A DNA stretch of 64,000 nucleotides from Peribacillus kribbensis DSM 17871. Its GTDB lineage: Bacteria; Bacillota; Bacilli; Bacillales; DSM-1321. Both the position numbers and the translations under genes were made by a program. The notes beneath the pieces are model-generated. The model saw only the letters and a list, made by a program, of their open reading frames with translations, was not told the origin of the DNA and made no database searches. Below are positions 51,727-59,769 of this stretch, in pieces. The stretch lies in assembly GCF_000430765.1 (NCBI RefSeq), contig NZ_AUMQ01000036.1, positions 1 through 64,000 on the forward strand. The letters are read 5' to 3'. The stretch's first letter is position 1. Every line of letters begins with the position of its first letter.

Positions 51727-51946
51727 CTTAGTACTCCTTCATGTTAAGCAGCTTAAGAGTTAAGGACCCCTATAAATGCTAATCAGGCCCAGGTTAATCA
51801 TAGCTCTTATGTCTGAAAATCCTCTAAATGTATGATTAAAGTTCCATTAATTTAACATGAATTCTATAAAAAAATGGGGTCTTCTTTAACTCACGAGGGT
51901 TCATGACATATAATTGAATCAGCAGTGATAAAAGGAGGTGAATACT

Positions 51947-52351
51947 ATGATCAAACCTTATCTAATGTTCAACAGAGAATGCGGCGAGGCGTTTAGGCTG
52001 TATCAAGAGGCTTTTGATGGGGAGATGATTTCCATCCAGAAATATGGAGACATGCCCCCAAATCCGGATTTCCCCGTAAGTGAAAGTGATAAGGATCTTG
52101 TCCTGCATGCCCAGCTGAAGCTTACCGAATCAGGAAGCATTATGGGATCTGACGGAACAAGGGAAACAGAAACTTCCGGAAAAGTCTCCATCAGTGTGGA
52201 GCTCGATTCTGAGGTGCGTGCCCAAAAAGCGTGGAGTGTGTTAAAAGAAGGCGGAACGATACATATGGATCTTCAGCCGACATTCTTCTCCAAGCTTCAT
52301 GGTTCTGTAAAAGACCGTTTTGGAGTTACCTGGATGTTCACAGTCGAGTAA
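51947..52351 (+). CDS. PhnB/YjdN-like VOC-fold protein
   Basis: 134 residues from the ATG at 51947 (AAAGGAGGTG, 7 nt). The start IKPYLMFNRECGEAFRLYQE and VLHAQLKLTESGSIMGSDGT with a C-terminal DRFGVTWMF are the PhnB-type (DUF1338-unrelated) glyoxalase-superfamily pattern. VOC proteins bind a metal and include isomerases and antibiotic-binding proteins; this subgroup has no proven activity. Confidence 0.85.
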   Translation: MIKPYLMFNRECGEAFRLYQEAFDGEMISIQKYGDMPPNPDFPVSESDKDLVLHAQLKLTESGSIMGSDGTRETETSGKVSISVELDSEVRAQKAWSVLKEGGTIHMDLQPTFFSKLHGSVKDRFGVTWMFTVE

Positions 52352-52357
52352 ATGAAA

Positions 52358-52388
52358 AAAGGCCTTTCCCTAAATCGGGACAGGCCTT
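52358..52388 (+). terminator. Terminator of the VOC gene
   Basis: AAGGCCTTTCCC / GGGACAGGCCTT imperfect 12-bp stem with a 6-nt loop. Confidence 0.75.
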
Positions 52389-52390
52389 CC

Positions 52391-52565
52391 TCATGATGTT
52401 GAATCCATGGCTGTACGTACAGCTTCCACTGCATGAATGACTGCTGTATACAGAAGAATCCCCTTCTTTAACCAATAAGCCAATATCTGTACAGCCAAGA
52501 CCGATTCCCTCTGCTCCGTTATGAATTAAGCGTTTCATCACTTGTTGATAACACCTCTTTAACAA
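52391..52565 (-). pseudogene. C-terminal remnant of an aspartate/glutamate racemase
   Basis: The minus strand reads CYQQVMKRLIHNGAEGIGLG followed by CTDIGLLVKEG; this is the second catalytic-Cys block (GAEGVILGCTEIPLLI in the family). A frameshift follows, then ILLYTAVIHAVEAVRTAMDS and a stop, corresponding to the D(T)T-x-IHAEAAV helix. Only the last third remains. Confidence 0.78.
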
Positions 52566-52572
52566 ATTATAA

Positions 52573-52602
52573 ACAACCAGTGGAAAAGATTTCCACTGGT
52601 TG
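52573..52602 (+). terminator. Orphan terminator hairpin
   Basis: ACAACCAGTGGAAA / TTTCCACTGGTTGT, 14-bp perfect stem, followed by TTTTG. No gene ends upstream on the plus strand within reach, so it may be left from a deleted gene or insulate the small gene at 52681. Confidence 0.65.
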
Positions 52603-52680
52603 TTTTTGTCTCATTTTATTAAAGGAATATCACCATTTTTATAGAATTAAACACCATAAAAATGAAAGGAAGGGCTCGAA

Positions 52681-52842
52681 ATGAAAAAAGATGATAATAA
52701 GAATAAGATCCAAATGAAATATCGGGAAAAACTTCAGCAAAAAGCTGAGTATCAAATGGCTGCGATCGAAGTGATCCTTGGTGCCGGCATCATGGTTGGG
52801 TTTGTTTTTTTATACTTGATGTTAAAGCTCTTTAACCCTTAA
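52681..52842 (+). CDS. Small membrane protein (53 aa)
   Basis: ATG at 52681 after AAAGGAAGGG. Reads [53 protein letters not shown]: a charged cytoplasmic helix followed by one membrane helix. Its TAA and the TAA of the convergent lipase share the palindromic TTAA. No family recognised; strong RBS and composition support a real gene. Confidence 0.65.
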   Translation: MKKDDNKNKIQMKYREKLQQKAEYQMAAIEVILGAGIMVGFVFLYLMLKLFNP

Positions 52843-53480
52843 TTATTCGTATTCTGTCCGCCGCCGTTCAAGCCTTCTTTAATCAGCGCATCGACTTTGC
52901 TGTTGAAGATCAATCCAACATGATCGACTCCGCTGATCTTCACATTTTTTGCTCCGTCAAGAGTGGAAAGCCAATTTGGAACAATTAGATCACTTGTGCT
53001 GTAAATGGACGTATAGCGTATTTTATGATTTGGATCTGTACCAGCTGGTGCTTTTGAAGTGATAAATTTGTTAGGCGAACCTAGTGTGACAACATCATTC
53101 ACTTTGCTTCCGCCGCCGTTCAGAATATAGGTCAGAGCGTTGATACCCCCGGCGCTGTGGCCGATGATATCCACCTTGCTTTTGCCTGTTTTCTTTAAAA
53201 CTTCATCAACAAAGGCCGAAAGCTGTCTGGCATTATTCAAGCTGTTCCCGGTTTTATCCATCATTTCAATCGCATACAGTTCATTATCAGACCAGCCTTG
53301 TTTTTTTAGGTAGTTTTTAATGCTGAAAAAATCCGCGCTGATGCCGCCAGCTCCGTGGATGAAGATGACCGGATCATGGCCTGCCGCCTCTGCTTTGGAA
53401 ACAGAAGGCTTCATAGCCGCAGCTGAAAAAATAATAACCGCACACGCAATGGATGATACTAGCAATCTCAATTTTCTCAT
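52839..53480 (-). CDS. Secreted lipase/esterase (LipA-like)
   Basis: 213 residues from the ATG at 53480 (TAGGAGGG upstream). Signal peptide (about 1-33, ending SKAEAAG), then the compact alpha/beta hydrolase of B. subtilis Lip[37 protein letters not shown] (nucleophile Ser in GHSAG; LipA has AHSMG), TLGSPNKFI, and [10 protein letters not shown] with the catalytic His. It hydrolyses short- to medium-chain esters outside the cell. Confidence 0.92.
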   Translation of the reverse strand: MRKLRLLVSSIACAVIIFSAAAMKPSVSKAEAAGHDPVIFIHGAGGISADFFSIKNYLKKQGWSDNELYAIEMMDKTGNSLNNARQLSAFVDEVLKKTGKSKVDIIGHSAGGINALTYILNGGGSKVNDVVTLGSPNKFITSKAPAGTDPNHKIRYTSIYSTSDLIVPNWLSTLDGAKNVKISGVDHVGLIFNSKVDALIKEGLNGGGQNTNN

Positions 53481-53619
53481 GGTTTCCCTCCTAGTTGTTT
53501 GTGTTTGACTGCTTATCCTGCTGCCTTCATTGTCATACATTTGAAAGGGAGAAACAACCGGCAACTTTTTCTATTCCTGCCATCCACTCATTTTAATAGA
53601 ACGTATAAGAGGTGTCTTT

Positions 53620-53710
53620 TTTGAAAGAAGTTATGATTCAGAAAATACCAAATGAGGTTCGGGTAACTCTTTCGGATCTCCCTATGTCTGGGTTAGTGCA
53701 AGAAGGATAA
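53620..53710 (+). other. Short ORF of doubtful status
   Basis: From TTG 53620: LKEVMIQKIPNEVRVTLSDL then PMSGLVQEG and TAA; 29 codons without a convincing RBS. No other feature is seen between 53565 and 53877. Confidence 0.2.
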
Positions 53711-53877
53711 GCGATATTTATGGTAAAATACAGGTGAAGAATTGCTTAACTTTTGTTCAATAAACAGGACATTTAGCGGAATAAATTTATTTTTTTAAAA
53801 ATATCACAGGGAAGGCATGGTCTTTTAAATAAGGGTTTTGGAGAAATGTGATTTCATTACTTTGGAGGTAAGATTAG

Positions 53878-54627
53878 ATGAATATAAAATTTGACCCAAA
53901 CAACGTCGTTATTAAACTCTGTATGAGTGGGATGAACATGGAAGATGGCGGAAATATTGAAGGTGCAACCACGATGTTTCATCAAGCATGGCATGAAGCA
54001 AAAGACGACTATGAAAGGTTTATTGCAGCTTATCATATGGCTCGTAAACAAAAGAGTATTTCAGACAAAATGAAATGGATGGAAACCTCTTTACAGTGTG
54101 CACTTAATATAAATGATGATAATGTTAAGAGTGCATACTCAACGTTATATTTAAACATTGCCAAATGCTATGAGGAGTTGTGTGATTCTGATAATGCAAA
54201 AAGAAATTATGAATTGTCAAACTCATATAACGACGCACCTTCTGATGAAGGACCATTTTATCATGGGACAAAGGCAGATTTACAGGTTGGTGATTTGCTG
54301 ACAGCAGGTGGAAATTCAAATTACAAACCAGGACTTAAAATGAACCACATTTATTTCACTGCTAATGCCAATGGTGCAGGACTTGCAGCAGCATTAGCAA
54401 AAGGAGAAGGAAGAGAACGAGTTTATAAAATAGAACCAACAGGTGAATTTGAAAACGACCCAAATGTTACTGACAAAAAGTTCCCGGGTAACTTAACACG
54501 ATCTTATCGTTCTCAAAAACCTTTAAGAATTATTGGTGAAGAAACTGAGTGGGCGAAACTAACAACTACGGAGCGAAGTGAATGGCGCAAAAATTTAGCC
54601 AAAAACAATGGCGAAATTATTAACTGA
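53878..54627 (+). CDS. arr: NAD+-rifampin ADP-ribosyltransferase (Arr) with N-terminal helical domain
   Basis: 249 residues. The C-terminal 135 residues are a clear Arr domain: FYHGTKADLQVGDLLTAGGN, LKMNHIYFTANANGAGLAAA, GEGRERVYKIEPTGEFENDP, NVTDKKFPGNLTRSYRSQKP. Arr inactivates rifamycins by ADP-ribosylation of the ansa-chain hydroxyl. Classical Arr proteins consist of this domain only (about 140 aa). Here about 115 extra helical residues precede it (AWHEAKDDYERFIAAYHMAR ... LYLNIAKCYEELCDSDNAKR), TPR-like, ending NYELSNSYN. RBS TTGGAGG. AT-rich surroundings suggest horizontal acquisition. Confidence 0.9.
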   Translation: MNIKFDPNNVVIKLCMSGMNMEDGGNIEGATTMFHQAWHEAKDDYERFIAAYHMARKQKSISDKMKWMETSLQCALNINDDNVKSAYSTLYLNIAKCYEELCDSDNAKRNYELSNSYNDAPSDEGPFYHGTKADLQVGDLLTAGGNSNYKPGLKMNHIYFTANANGAGLAAALAKGEGRERVYKIEPTGEFENDPNVTDKKFPGNLTRSYRSQKPLRIIGEETEWAKLTTTERSEWRKNLAKNNGEIIN

Positions 54628-54952
54628 ACATATTATCTACGGAGAAGGTCTTGATTCTGTCTCTTGATTTTATTATGGCTCATACGGGTTTGCTCGTTTT
54701 TGCTGGACCAGGAAACTGATCAGCTTCTTAAAAGTCTCACTTTACCAGCAAACCACCCACAAACCATCCTTTTGCTCTATCTAATATTCTTCCTGTTTAT
54801 TTCATTTCCCTTTCTATTCAGAGAAGGGAAAGAAGTATTTTTTCTACATATTCCGCTCTTAAGAAACTCTACGTACATTTCGAAAAGATGTATTAATCCT
54901 TCCTGTTACCAGATAAGTTAAGTAAAAAATACATTTGTAGGTACTGCTTACC

Positions 54953-55540
54953 TTACTTCTTTAAAAATATCGATACGGCACTATATAAAAGTAATAAAGC
55001 CATAACCACATTAAAATGACTTTTATATCTTGTTAAGAATTTTTCAAACAAGGAACCGAATAAACTCCAGCAAACAGTGCCTACAAAACCGACAAAAGCG
55101 AGAAACAGTGAATATAAAATTAAGCTTATATTAGTAGTGTAGAATGGTATGACAAATGTAGATATAGCTGTGATTCCATACAAGATAACTTTGGGATTTA
55201 TGAATTGTAAAAACATTCCTGTATAAAAGCCATTATGGTTTTTATGGTCATTTTCCTTATCATCCTTCTTACTAAAAATGATCTTTATAGCTAAGTACAA
55301 CATATAGATAGAACCGAATATAGTCATTCCGAATTCTATTTTAGGAATGGTATTTTTTAATAACAAATTAAAATAGCTGCACAATACCATAATGACGAAA
55401 AACCCAGTACCAACTCCTAAGCAAAACTTTATCGTCTTTTTGAAACCATACTTATTAGCAGATAACATTGCCATTATATTGTTAGGACCTGGAGTAAAAG
55501 TAGTAACAAATACGTATAACAAAAATGATAATGCAGGCAA
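54953..55540 (-). CDS. LysE/RhtB-family amino-acid exporter
   Basis: 195 residues, six membrane helices. The signature TFTPGPNNIMAMLSANKYGF (TxTPGPN) near the start and GMFLQFINPKVILYG in helix 4 identify LysE/RhtB. It exports amino acids or analogues. Divergent from the XRE-cupin regulator across a 110-bp region with operator repeats, the usual arrangement for regulated LysE exporters. The preceding gap 54628-54952 contains no supportable gene. Confidence 0.9.
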   Translation of the reverse strand: MPALSFLLYVFVTTFTPGPNNIMAMLSANKYGFKKTIKFCLGVGTGFFVIMVLCSYFNLLLKNTIPKIEFGMTIFGSIYMLYLAIKIIFSKKDDKENDHKNHNGFYTGMFLQFINPKVILYGITAISTFVIPFYTTNISLILYSLFLAFVGFVGTVCWSLFGSLFEKFLTRYKSHFNVVMALLLLYSAVSIFLKK

Positions 55541-55584
55541 AATAAACCCCCTCCTAATGTATGTTATAATGTCTAAAAAGTCAT

Positions 55585-55630
55585 TATAACGTCTTACGTT
55601 ATATTGTATGTTATCGACGTTATATTGTAT
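55585..55630. promoter_or_regulatory. Operator repeats in the lysE / XRE-cupin divergon
   Basis: A 19-bp dyad TATAACGT-CTT-ACGTTATA (55585-55603) overlaps two direct repeats ACGTTATATTGTAT (55596-55609 and 55617-55630) spaced by 21 bp, i.e. two helical turns. It sits between the divergent starts and immediately before the XRE RBS. Confidence 0.75.
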
Positions 55631-55650
55631 ATAGTCTAAGGAGTGTTTTT

Positions 55651-56205
55651 ATGGAAGAAATTAATCTCATCGTTGCAAATAATTTAAAGGCTTTGAGAGA
55701 AAGTAAGAAATTAAGCCTTGAAAAAGTTGCTGAACTTACTGGGGTTAGTAAAACGATGATTGGACAAATTGAAAGAGGGGAATCTAGTCCTACCATTACA
55801 ACAATCTGGAAAATAGCAAATGGGCTAAAAATTTCATTTACATCACTAATAAATTCACCGCAGCCTGACACAAAGGTAGTCCTGAAAAGTGAGGTACAAA
55901 CATTAACTGAGGATAATGGAAAATACCGATTATATCCTTACTTCCCATTCCAAGATAATCGACGATTTGAGGTTTATTCCATTGAAATAGAAAAAGGCGG
56001 GTATCTTAGTTCGGAATCCCACGGAGAAGGAACCGAAGAGTTTTTAACTGTTTTTGATGGTAAATTAACAGTAAGAGTAAATGACACTGAATACACCATA
56101 TCAACTGGAGATTCTATAAGGTTTAAAGCAGATAGACCTCATTCTTATCATAATTCTGGAGAAATATTAACTCGATTAAGTATGGTTATACACTATACAA
56201 TATAA
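55651..56205 (+). CDS. XRE-family regulator with C-terminal cupin domain
   Basis: 184 residues. HTH_3 at about 10-62 (NNLKALRESKKLSLEKVAEL, SKTMIGQIERGESSPTITTI) followed by a cupin_2 domain (about 105-182, LSSESHGEGTEEFLTVFDGK, GDSIRFKADRPHSYHNSGE). Such regulators sense amino acids or small ligands in the cupin and control transporters or metabolic genes; here the target is probably the divergent LysE exporter and itself. RBS AAGGAG. Confidence 0.9.
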   Translation: MEEINLIVANNLKALRESKKLSLEKVAELTGVSKTMIGQIERGESSPTITTIWKIANGLKISFTSLINSPQPDTKVVLKSEVQTLTEDNGKYRLYPYFPFQDNRRFEVYSIEIEKGGYLSSESHGEGTEEFLTVFDGKLTVRVNDTEYTISTGDSIRFKADRPHSYHNSGEILTRLSMVIHYTI

Positions 56206-56232
56206 AATCCCCGTTTTTGGGAACGGGGATTT
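56205..56232 (+). terminator. Terminator of the XRE-cupin gene
   Basis: AAATCCCCGTT / AACGGGGATTT with a 6-nt loop, starting at the stop codon. The next 260 bp contain one minus-strand 59-codon frame (56193-56372, MNSKYVELYFVPVFSCEDGA) with GGAG too close to its ATG; I treat it as doubtful. Confidence 0.85.
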
Positions 56233-56497
56233 ATATGGTTATTCTTATTAGTGGAACAATCGTCATCTAAAGCCCTTAAACTAAGTTTTAAATAAGTATT
56301 CATTTCAATAATTGCTCCATCTTCACAACTAAATACTGGTACAAAATATAACTCTACATATTTGGAATTCATACTCCATTAAATTTTTACCTCTTCCTAT
56401 ATGTCTCCCCATTTTGTAAAACTTGTTCCGTTGACCAGAGAAATTCAATTCCTTAACTATTGGCCGCTTACCAATCATATAGCTTAAATTTATTATT

Positions 56498-56620
56498 TTA
56501 ATCTAAATCATTTGGGTTAATATGGAGAACTTCAACTATCGCACAGGTTAGTTCAAGGGCCAGTAATCGTTTTTGTAATGAATTTAGAGTTTGTTTAACT
56601 ATGCTTCCCTCTTTCTTCAT
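56498..56620 (-). CDS. Small hypothetical protein (40 aa)
   Basis: ATG at 56620 after GGAGGAAGG (4-8 nt). Reads MKKEGSIVKQTLNSLQKRLL, ALELTCAIVEVLHINPNDLD. A single amphipathic helix of Spo0E/aspartyl-phosphatase-like size, but without the SQELD motif. No family recognised; the good RBS supports expression. Confidence 0.45.
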   Translation of the reverse strand: MKKEGSIVKQTLNSLQKRLLALELTCAIVEVLHINPNDLD

Positions 56621-56671
56621 GAATCCTTCCTCCGTAATCTTTTTACTTATTTTAACATCTACCAACTTGAT

Positions 56672-56750
56672 CTTGTTCAACTATTTGCACAGCGGCGTAA
56701 AAATAAAAAGGCTGCAATAGCAGCCTAGACTTGTTCAACTAACGCACCCG
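56672..56750. repeat. Duplicated CTTGTTCAACTA-N4-GCAC motif around a hairpin
   Basis: CTTGTTCAACTATTTGCAC (56672-56690) and CTTGTTCAACTAACGCACCCG (56729-56749) flank the hairpin AGGCTG / CAGCCT (56708-56726). I have the impression of a dispersed intergenic repeat of Bacillus genomes. It is part of no ORF I can support. Confidence 0.5.
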
Positions 56751-56885
56751 TAAGCAAATATGTACTTGGTATTTAAAAGCCTTACAGAACAGTTTCATAT
56801 GTAAAACATTTACTCCCCAACTTTAATTATTAGTTGAGAGATATAAGCACAGATCATAAAAGTTACGAAATAATAGATTGCGCAA

Positions 56886-56990
56886 TTATAGGATGTTCCC
56901 AGTGAATAAAAAGTCCGATATGGTGGTAATGGTAGCACCTAAAAATAATATTATTTGTGACCAAGTCATTTTCGATTTAAACTTTCTCAT
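56886..56990 (-). CDS. Possible 34-residue membrane peptide
   Basis: ATG at 56990 after GGGGGAAG. Reads MRKFKSKMTWSQIILFLGAT followed by ITTISDFLFTGNIL and a stop: basic N-terminus then a single membrane helix. It may be complete or the start of a truncated gene. Confidence 0.4.
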   Translation of the reverse strand: MRKFKSKMTWSQIILFLGATITTISDFLFTGNIL

Positions 56991-57111
56991 AGTCTTCCCC
57001 CGGGTTCTTATCAGATCACTTTATAGTAGTAATAGGCAGGTGTTAATGCATTTAATATCCGACGGTCCATAGATATCACTTCCAGACAAAGTAACCTATA
57101 AATTCCCCCTT

Positions 57112-57228
57112 TCAAAACGATAGGATTCCCATTAGTTCCTGCACATTAATAAACTTGGGTTCCCTTGTACCGTTTTTCCCAAAGGTACGGGTAACCCTTA
57201 TAAACGCTTCCTTAAGCTGCTCTGGTTC
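57112..57228 (-). pseudogene. C-terminal remnant, family unknown
   Basis: Open for 38 codons with no start: EPEQLKEAFIRVTRTFGKNG then TREPKFINVQELMGILSF and TGA. It looks like the end of a soluble protein. The same DNA forms a hairpin (GGGTTCCCTTGTACC / GGTACGGGTAACCC). I do not recognise the family. Confidence 0.3.
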
Positions 57229-57384
57229 TTAAACGGACAGTTCTACTTCCATTTAAATTTTCTACTGCATAAATACTATATTATTATAGATATATTGGAT
57301 GTTTTTCCTAAGTGTGCGATAAAACTTTTTTTCAGTTTAAGATAGTTGTATAATGAAATGTCTAGAGTTTAGGAGGAAGCATAT

Positions 57385-58272
57385 ATGAAACTATTTGCAC
57401 TTGATATGGATGGCACCACGCTATCCTCTAAAAATGACATCAGCCCGGAAAATATCGAAGCGATAAAGCATGCACAGGAACATGGGCATAAGGTCATGAT
57501 TTTATCCGGAAGAGCACCGGAATCTATAAAAGAAGTTTTAAAGGGATATGGTTTAGAGAACCTGCCGATCGGCGGCAGCAATGGAACAGCGGTTTTTGCA
57601 GATGGCAAACAGCTGGAACTGACTTCTTTAAGCGATGAACAAAACGAAATTATTTATAAAGAGATGGAAAAAGAGGCAGTTCCCTTCAAGGTTTACACAA
57701 CAAAAGGTGTTTTTGTCCATAATCAATGGACTTCCCGCCTTGAAAAGGTATTAGAATCTGGAGTGATTCCTCCGGATTTTTATGAGGATGAAAATTACGA
57801 AAAAATGACAAAGCCTCCGGTTGGAGTAGAAGGCACCGAATTCTTCAGTGAATTGGAATCTCTTTTAAGTGATGACGAGCTTTCCATTCAGAAGTTTTTT
57901 ATTTTGGTGCTGGATCCTGCCCAGAAGAACCGCGTATTGACAGCGATGAAGAGCATCGAGGGAGTCTATGTCACGACTTCTTCTCCTTTCAATATTGAAG
58001 TCATGAATATCAACGGAAACAAAGGAAATGGCTTAAAAGTCATGGCCGAGTATTTTAATATTCCATTGGAGGATACTGTGGCGATCGGGGATCAGTTCAA
58101 TGACATTCCTATGTTCAAGGCAGCTGGATTCGCGGTAGCAATGGGCAATGCCCAGGAGGAAATCAAGCAGCTGAGCGATTATGTGACATTGACCAATGAT
58201 CAAAACGGTGTCGCATTTGCGATTGATTATGTGCTGAATTTAGCCGGCGAGAAAAAGAGTGTATCTTCATAA
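57385..58272 (+). CDS. Cof-type HAD-IIB phosphatase
   Basis: 295 residues. HAD motif I is FALDMDGTTLSSKN (nucleophile and acid Asp), motif II ILSGR, motif III Lys in GNKGNGLKVM, and motif IV AIGDQFNDIPMF. The type IIB cap is about 85-200. Related to B. subtilis YxeH/YwpJ-type phosphatases acting on sugar phosphates, FMN or pyridoxal phosphate. RBS TAGGAGG. Confidence 0.92.
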   Translation: MKLFALDMDGTTLSSKNDISPENIEAIKHAQEHGHKVMILSGRAPESIKEVLKGYGLENLPIGGSNGTAVFADGKQLELTSLSDEQNEIIYKEMEKEAVPFKVYTTKGVFVHNQWTSRLEKVLESGVIPPDFYEDENYEKMTKPPVGVEGTEFFSELESLLSDDELSIQKFFILVLDPAQKNRVLTAMKSIEGVYVTTSSPFNIEVMNINGNKGNGLKVMAEYFNIPLEDTVAIGDQFNDIPMFKAAGFAVAMGNAQEEIKQLSDYVTLTNDQNGVAFAIDYVLNLAGEKKSVSS

Positions 58273-58278
58273 AATCAA

Positions 58279-58342
58279 TAAGAGGCTCTCTCTTAGGATC
58301 CAGGCTTCCTGAGCCAGGTTCCATATGAGACAGCCTCTTTTT
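58279..58342 (+). terminator. Terminator between the HAD and acyltransferase genes
   Basis: AAGAGGCTCTCTC / GAGACAGCCTCTT arms around a 35-nt loop with an inner hairpin, followed by TTTTT. It serves two convergent genes. Confidence 0.75.
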
Positions 58343-59346
58343 TATGCTGCACTGTTTTTTAATTCAATTAATGGGCTGGTATATTTCTTAATGAAATAGC
58401 TGCCAAGTATCAAACAGATCACCAATGAAAACATCAACAGCAGGATATAGTGTCCGGAGTAGGAGCTGAGAGTCTCATCAGGAACCAGGGTTTCGATGAT
58501 CTTAATGATAAATCCGTGCAATAAATACACGTATAATGTTCTCTGCCCTATCATGGTGACACTGAAGCCTTTTGACGGGATCAGCGCCAGAAAGCTGAAA
58601 ATCACAAGAGCTGTCATGAAATACTGTCCAAGCCGGATGAAGCCTCCCACGGCACTTTCGATTCCCATGCTTGCGTAGGAAGCATTGCCCAGGAGCCAGG
58701 ACACCGATTCCTCGATCAGTGAGCTGTTCCATGCAAACAGGGCGAAGGTGCAGACGAGCACTCCAATCCCAAGAGGCACCGACAGCTTTGAACGGACAAT
58801 CTTCCTCATGTGCTCCTTGTTTAATAAGAAGCCTAATAGAAAATAAGGAAAGAAGACAAACGTCCTAGAAAGGCTGAGATAGCTTCCGATGCCTTCGTAA
58901 TATCCGACGAGGACGCCAAGTATGACGGCAATAAGGAGCCCCTTCCATCTCCACTTCCCAAAAACGAAAAGAAGGCTGTTCCAGCAGAACAGGCTGAGAA
59001 GGAACCATAAAGTCCAGTGCGGCTCCAGCAGGTTAAACGCCAGCTTCTCTTCATCGCCATTCAAATAGTAAAAGACCGAATAAATCATCTGGAAGATCAG
59101 GTATGGAACCAGAATCTTTTTGATGGACCTCAGGAAAAACACCTTCTTCTGATATCCTTTTGAAAAATAACCGGAAATCATAATGAATGCCGGCATATGA
59201 AAAAGGAATATAAAAGAATATAAGGTATACAGAAAACTCTCGCCTTCCTTCAATGGACTGATTACATGTCCAAAAACCACCAGGAAAATTAGAATGAATT
59301 TCACATTATCAAAATACAGACTCCTATTAGAAGCAGCCACAAACAT
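58342..59346 (-). CDS. Acyltransferase-3 family membrane protein
   Basis: 334 residues, about ten membrane helices. The N-terminal NRSLYFDNVKFILIFLVVFG-H carries the catalytic His, and FLFHMPAFIMISGYFSKG the second conserved motif of the OatA/Acyl_transf_3 superfamily. Members O-acylate sugars of peptidoglycan, capsules or antibiotics. No glycan cluster is adjacent, so the target is unknown. Confidence 0.88.
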   Translation of the reverse strand: MFVAASNRSLYFDNVKFILIFLVVFGHVISPLKEGESFLYTLYSFIFLFHMPAFIMISGYFSKGYQKKVFFLRSIKKILVPYLIFQMIYSVFYYLNGDEEKLAFNLLEPHWTLWFLLSLFCWNSLLFVFGKWRWKGLLIAVILGVLVGYYEGIGSYLSLSRTFVFFPYFLLGFLLNKEHMRKIVRSKLSVPLGIGVLVCTFALFAWNSSLIEESVSWLLGNASYASMGIESAVGGFIRLGQYFMTALVIFSFLALIPSKGFSVTMIGQRTLYVYLLHGFIIKIIETLVPDETLSSYSGHYILLLMFSLVICLILGSYFIKKYTSPLIELKNSAA

Positions 59347-59469
59347 GTCCCTCCTATCAGAGTTTTACTCCAATATGAAGCATAAAGCTTAATATTTCTT
59401 TAAGAAACAACTTGTGAAAATATACACAAATTCAAGTGTAACATAACTGAACCATCAAAATAACATATA

Positions 59470-59502
59470 AAAAAAAGCCTGAAAAGGAAAGCATTTCAAG
59501 CC
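59470..59502 (-). terminator. Terminator of the 40-residue peptide gene
   Basis: AAGCCTGAAA / TTTCAAGCCTT imperfect stem, followed on the minus strand by TTTTTTTT. Confidence 0.6.
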
Positions 59503-59561
59503 TTACATGATATATGACAGCTTTTTAAAACAGATGATTATAAAAAGCGGAGAATAAATTC

Positions 59562-59684
59562 CTAATCCATGGAGGATAATCCCAGGAATATCCGACTTGT
59601 ACCTATAGTAAACAATCCAAGCAGAAAGCTGAAGATGAGATAAAACGGAAACAAGGGACCGGCTGGTGGATTGACCGGCATCAT
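59562..59684 (-). CDS. Small membrane protein (40 aa)
   Basis: ATG ATG at 59684/59681. Reads MMPVNPPAGPLFPFYLIFSF followed by LLGLFTIGTSRIFLGLSSMD. One membrane helix with a Pro-rich start. The RBS (AAGGGAA) is moderate and a terminator lies 60 bp further on. No family recognised. Confidence 0.5.
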   Translation of the reverse strand: MMPVNPPAGPLFPFYLIFSFLLGLFTIGTSRIFLGLSSMD

Positions 59685-59769
59685 AAAATCATTCCCTTTT
59701 CCATTTCTCAGTTCTATTATAATGGAAGATTATCCAAAATTGGAGATTTTCTAGCTGCCTTATCACTCT

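Noticed and set aside
57150-57200. Hairpin GGGTTCCCTTGTACC / GGTACGGGTAACCC considered as a T-box or riboswitch
   Set aside because: No T-box sequence (GGTGG), no antiterminator and no biosynthetic or tRNA-synthetase gene downstream; it coincides with a coding remnant on the minus strand.
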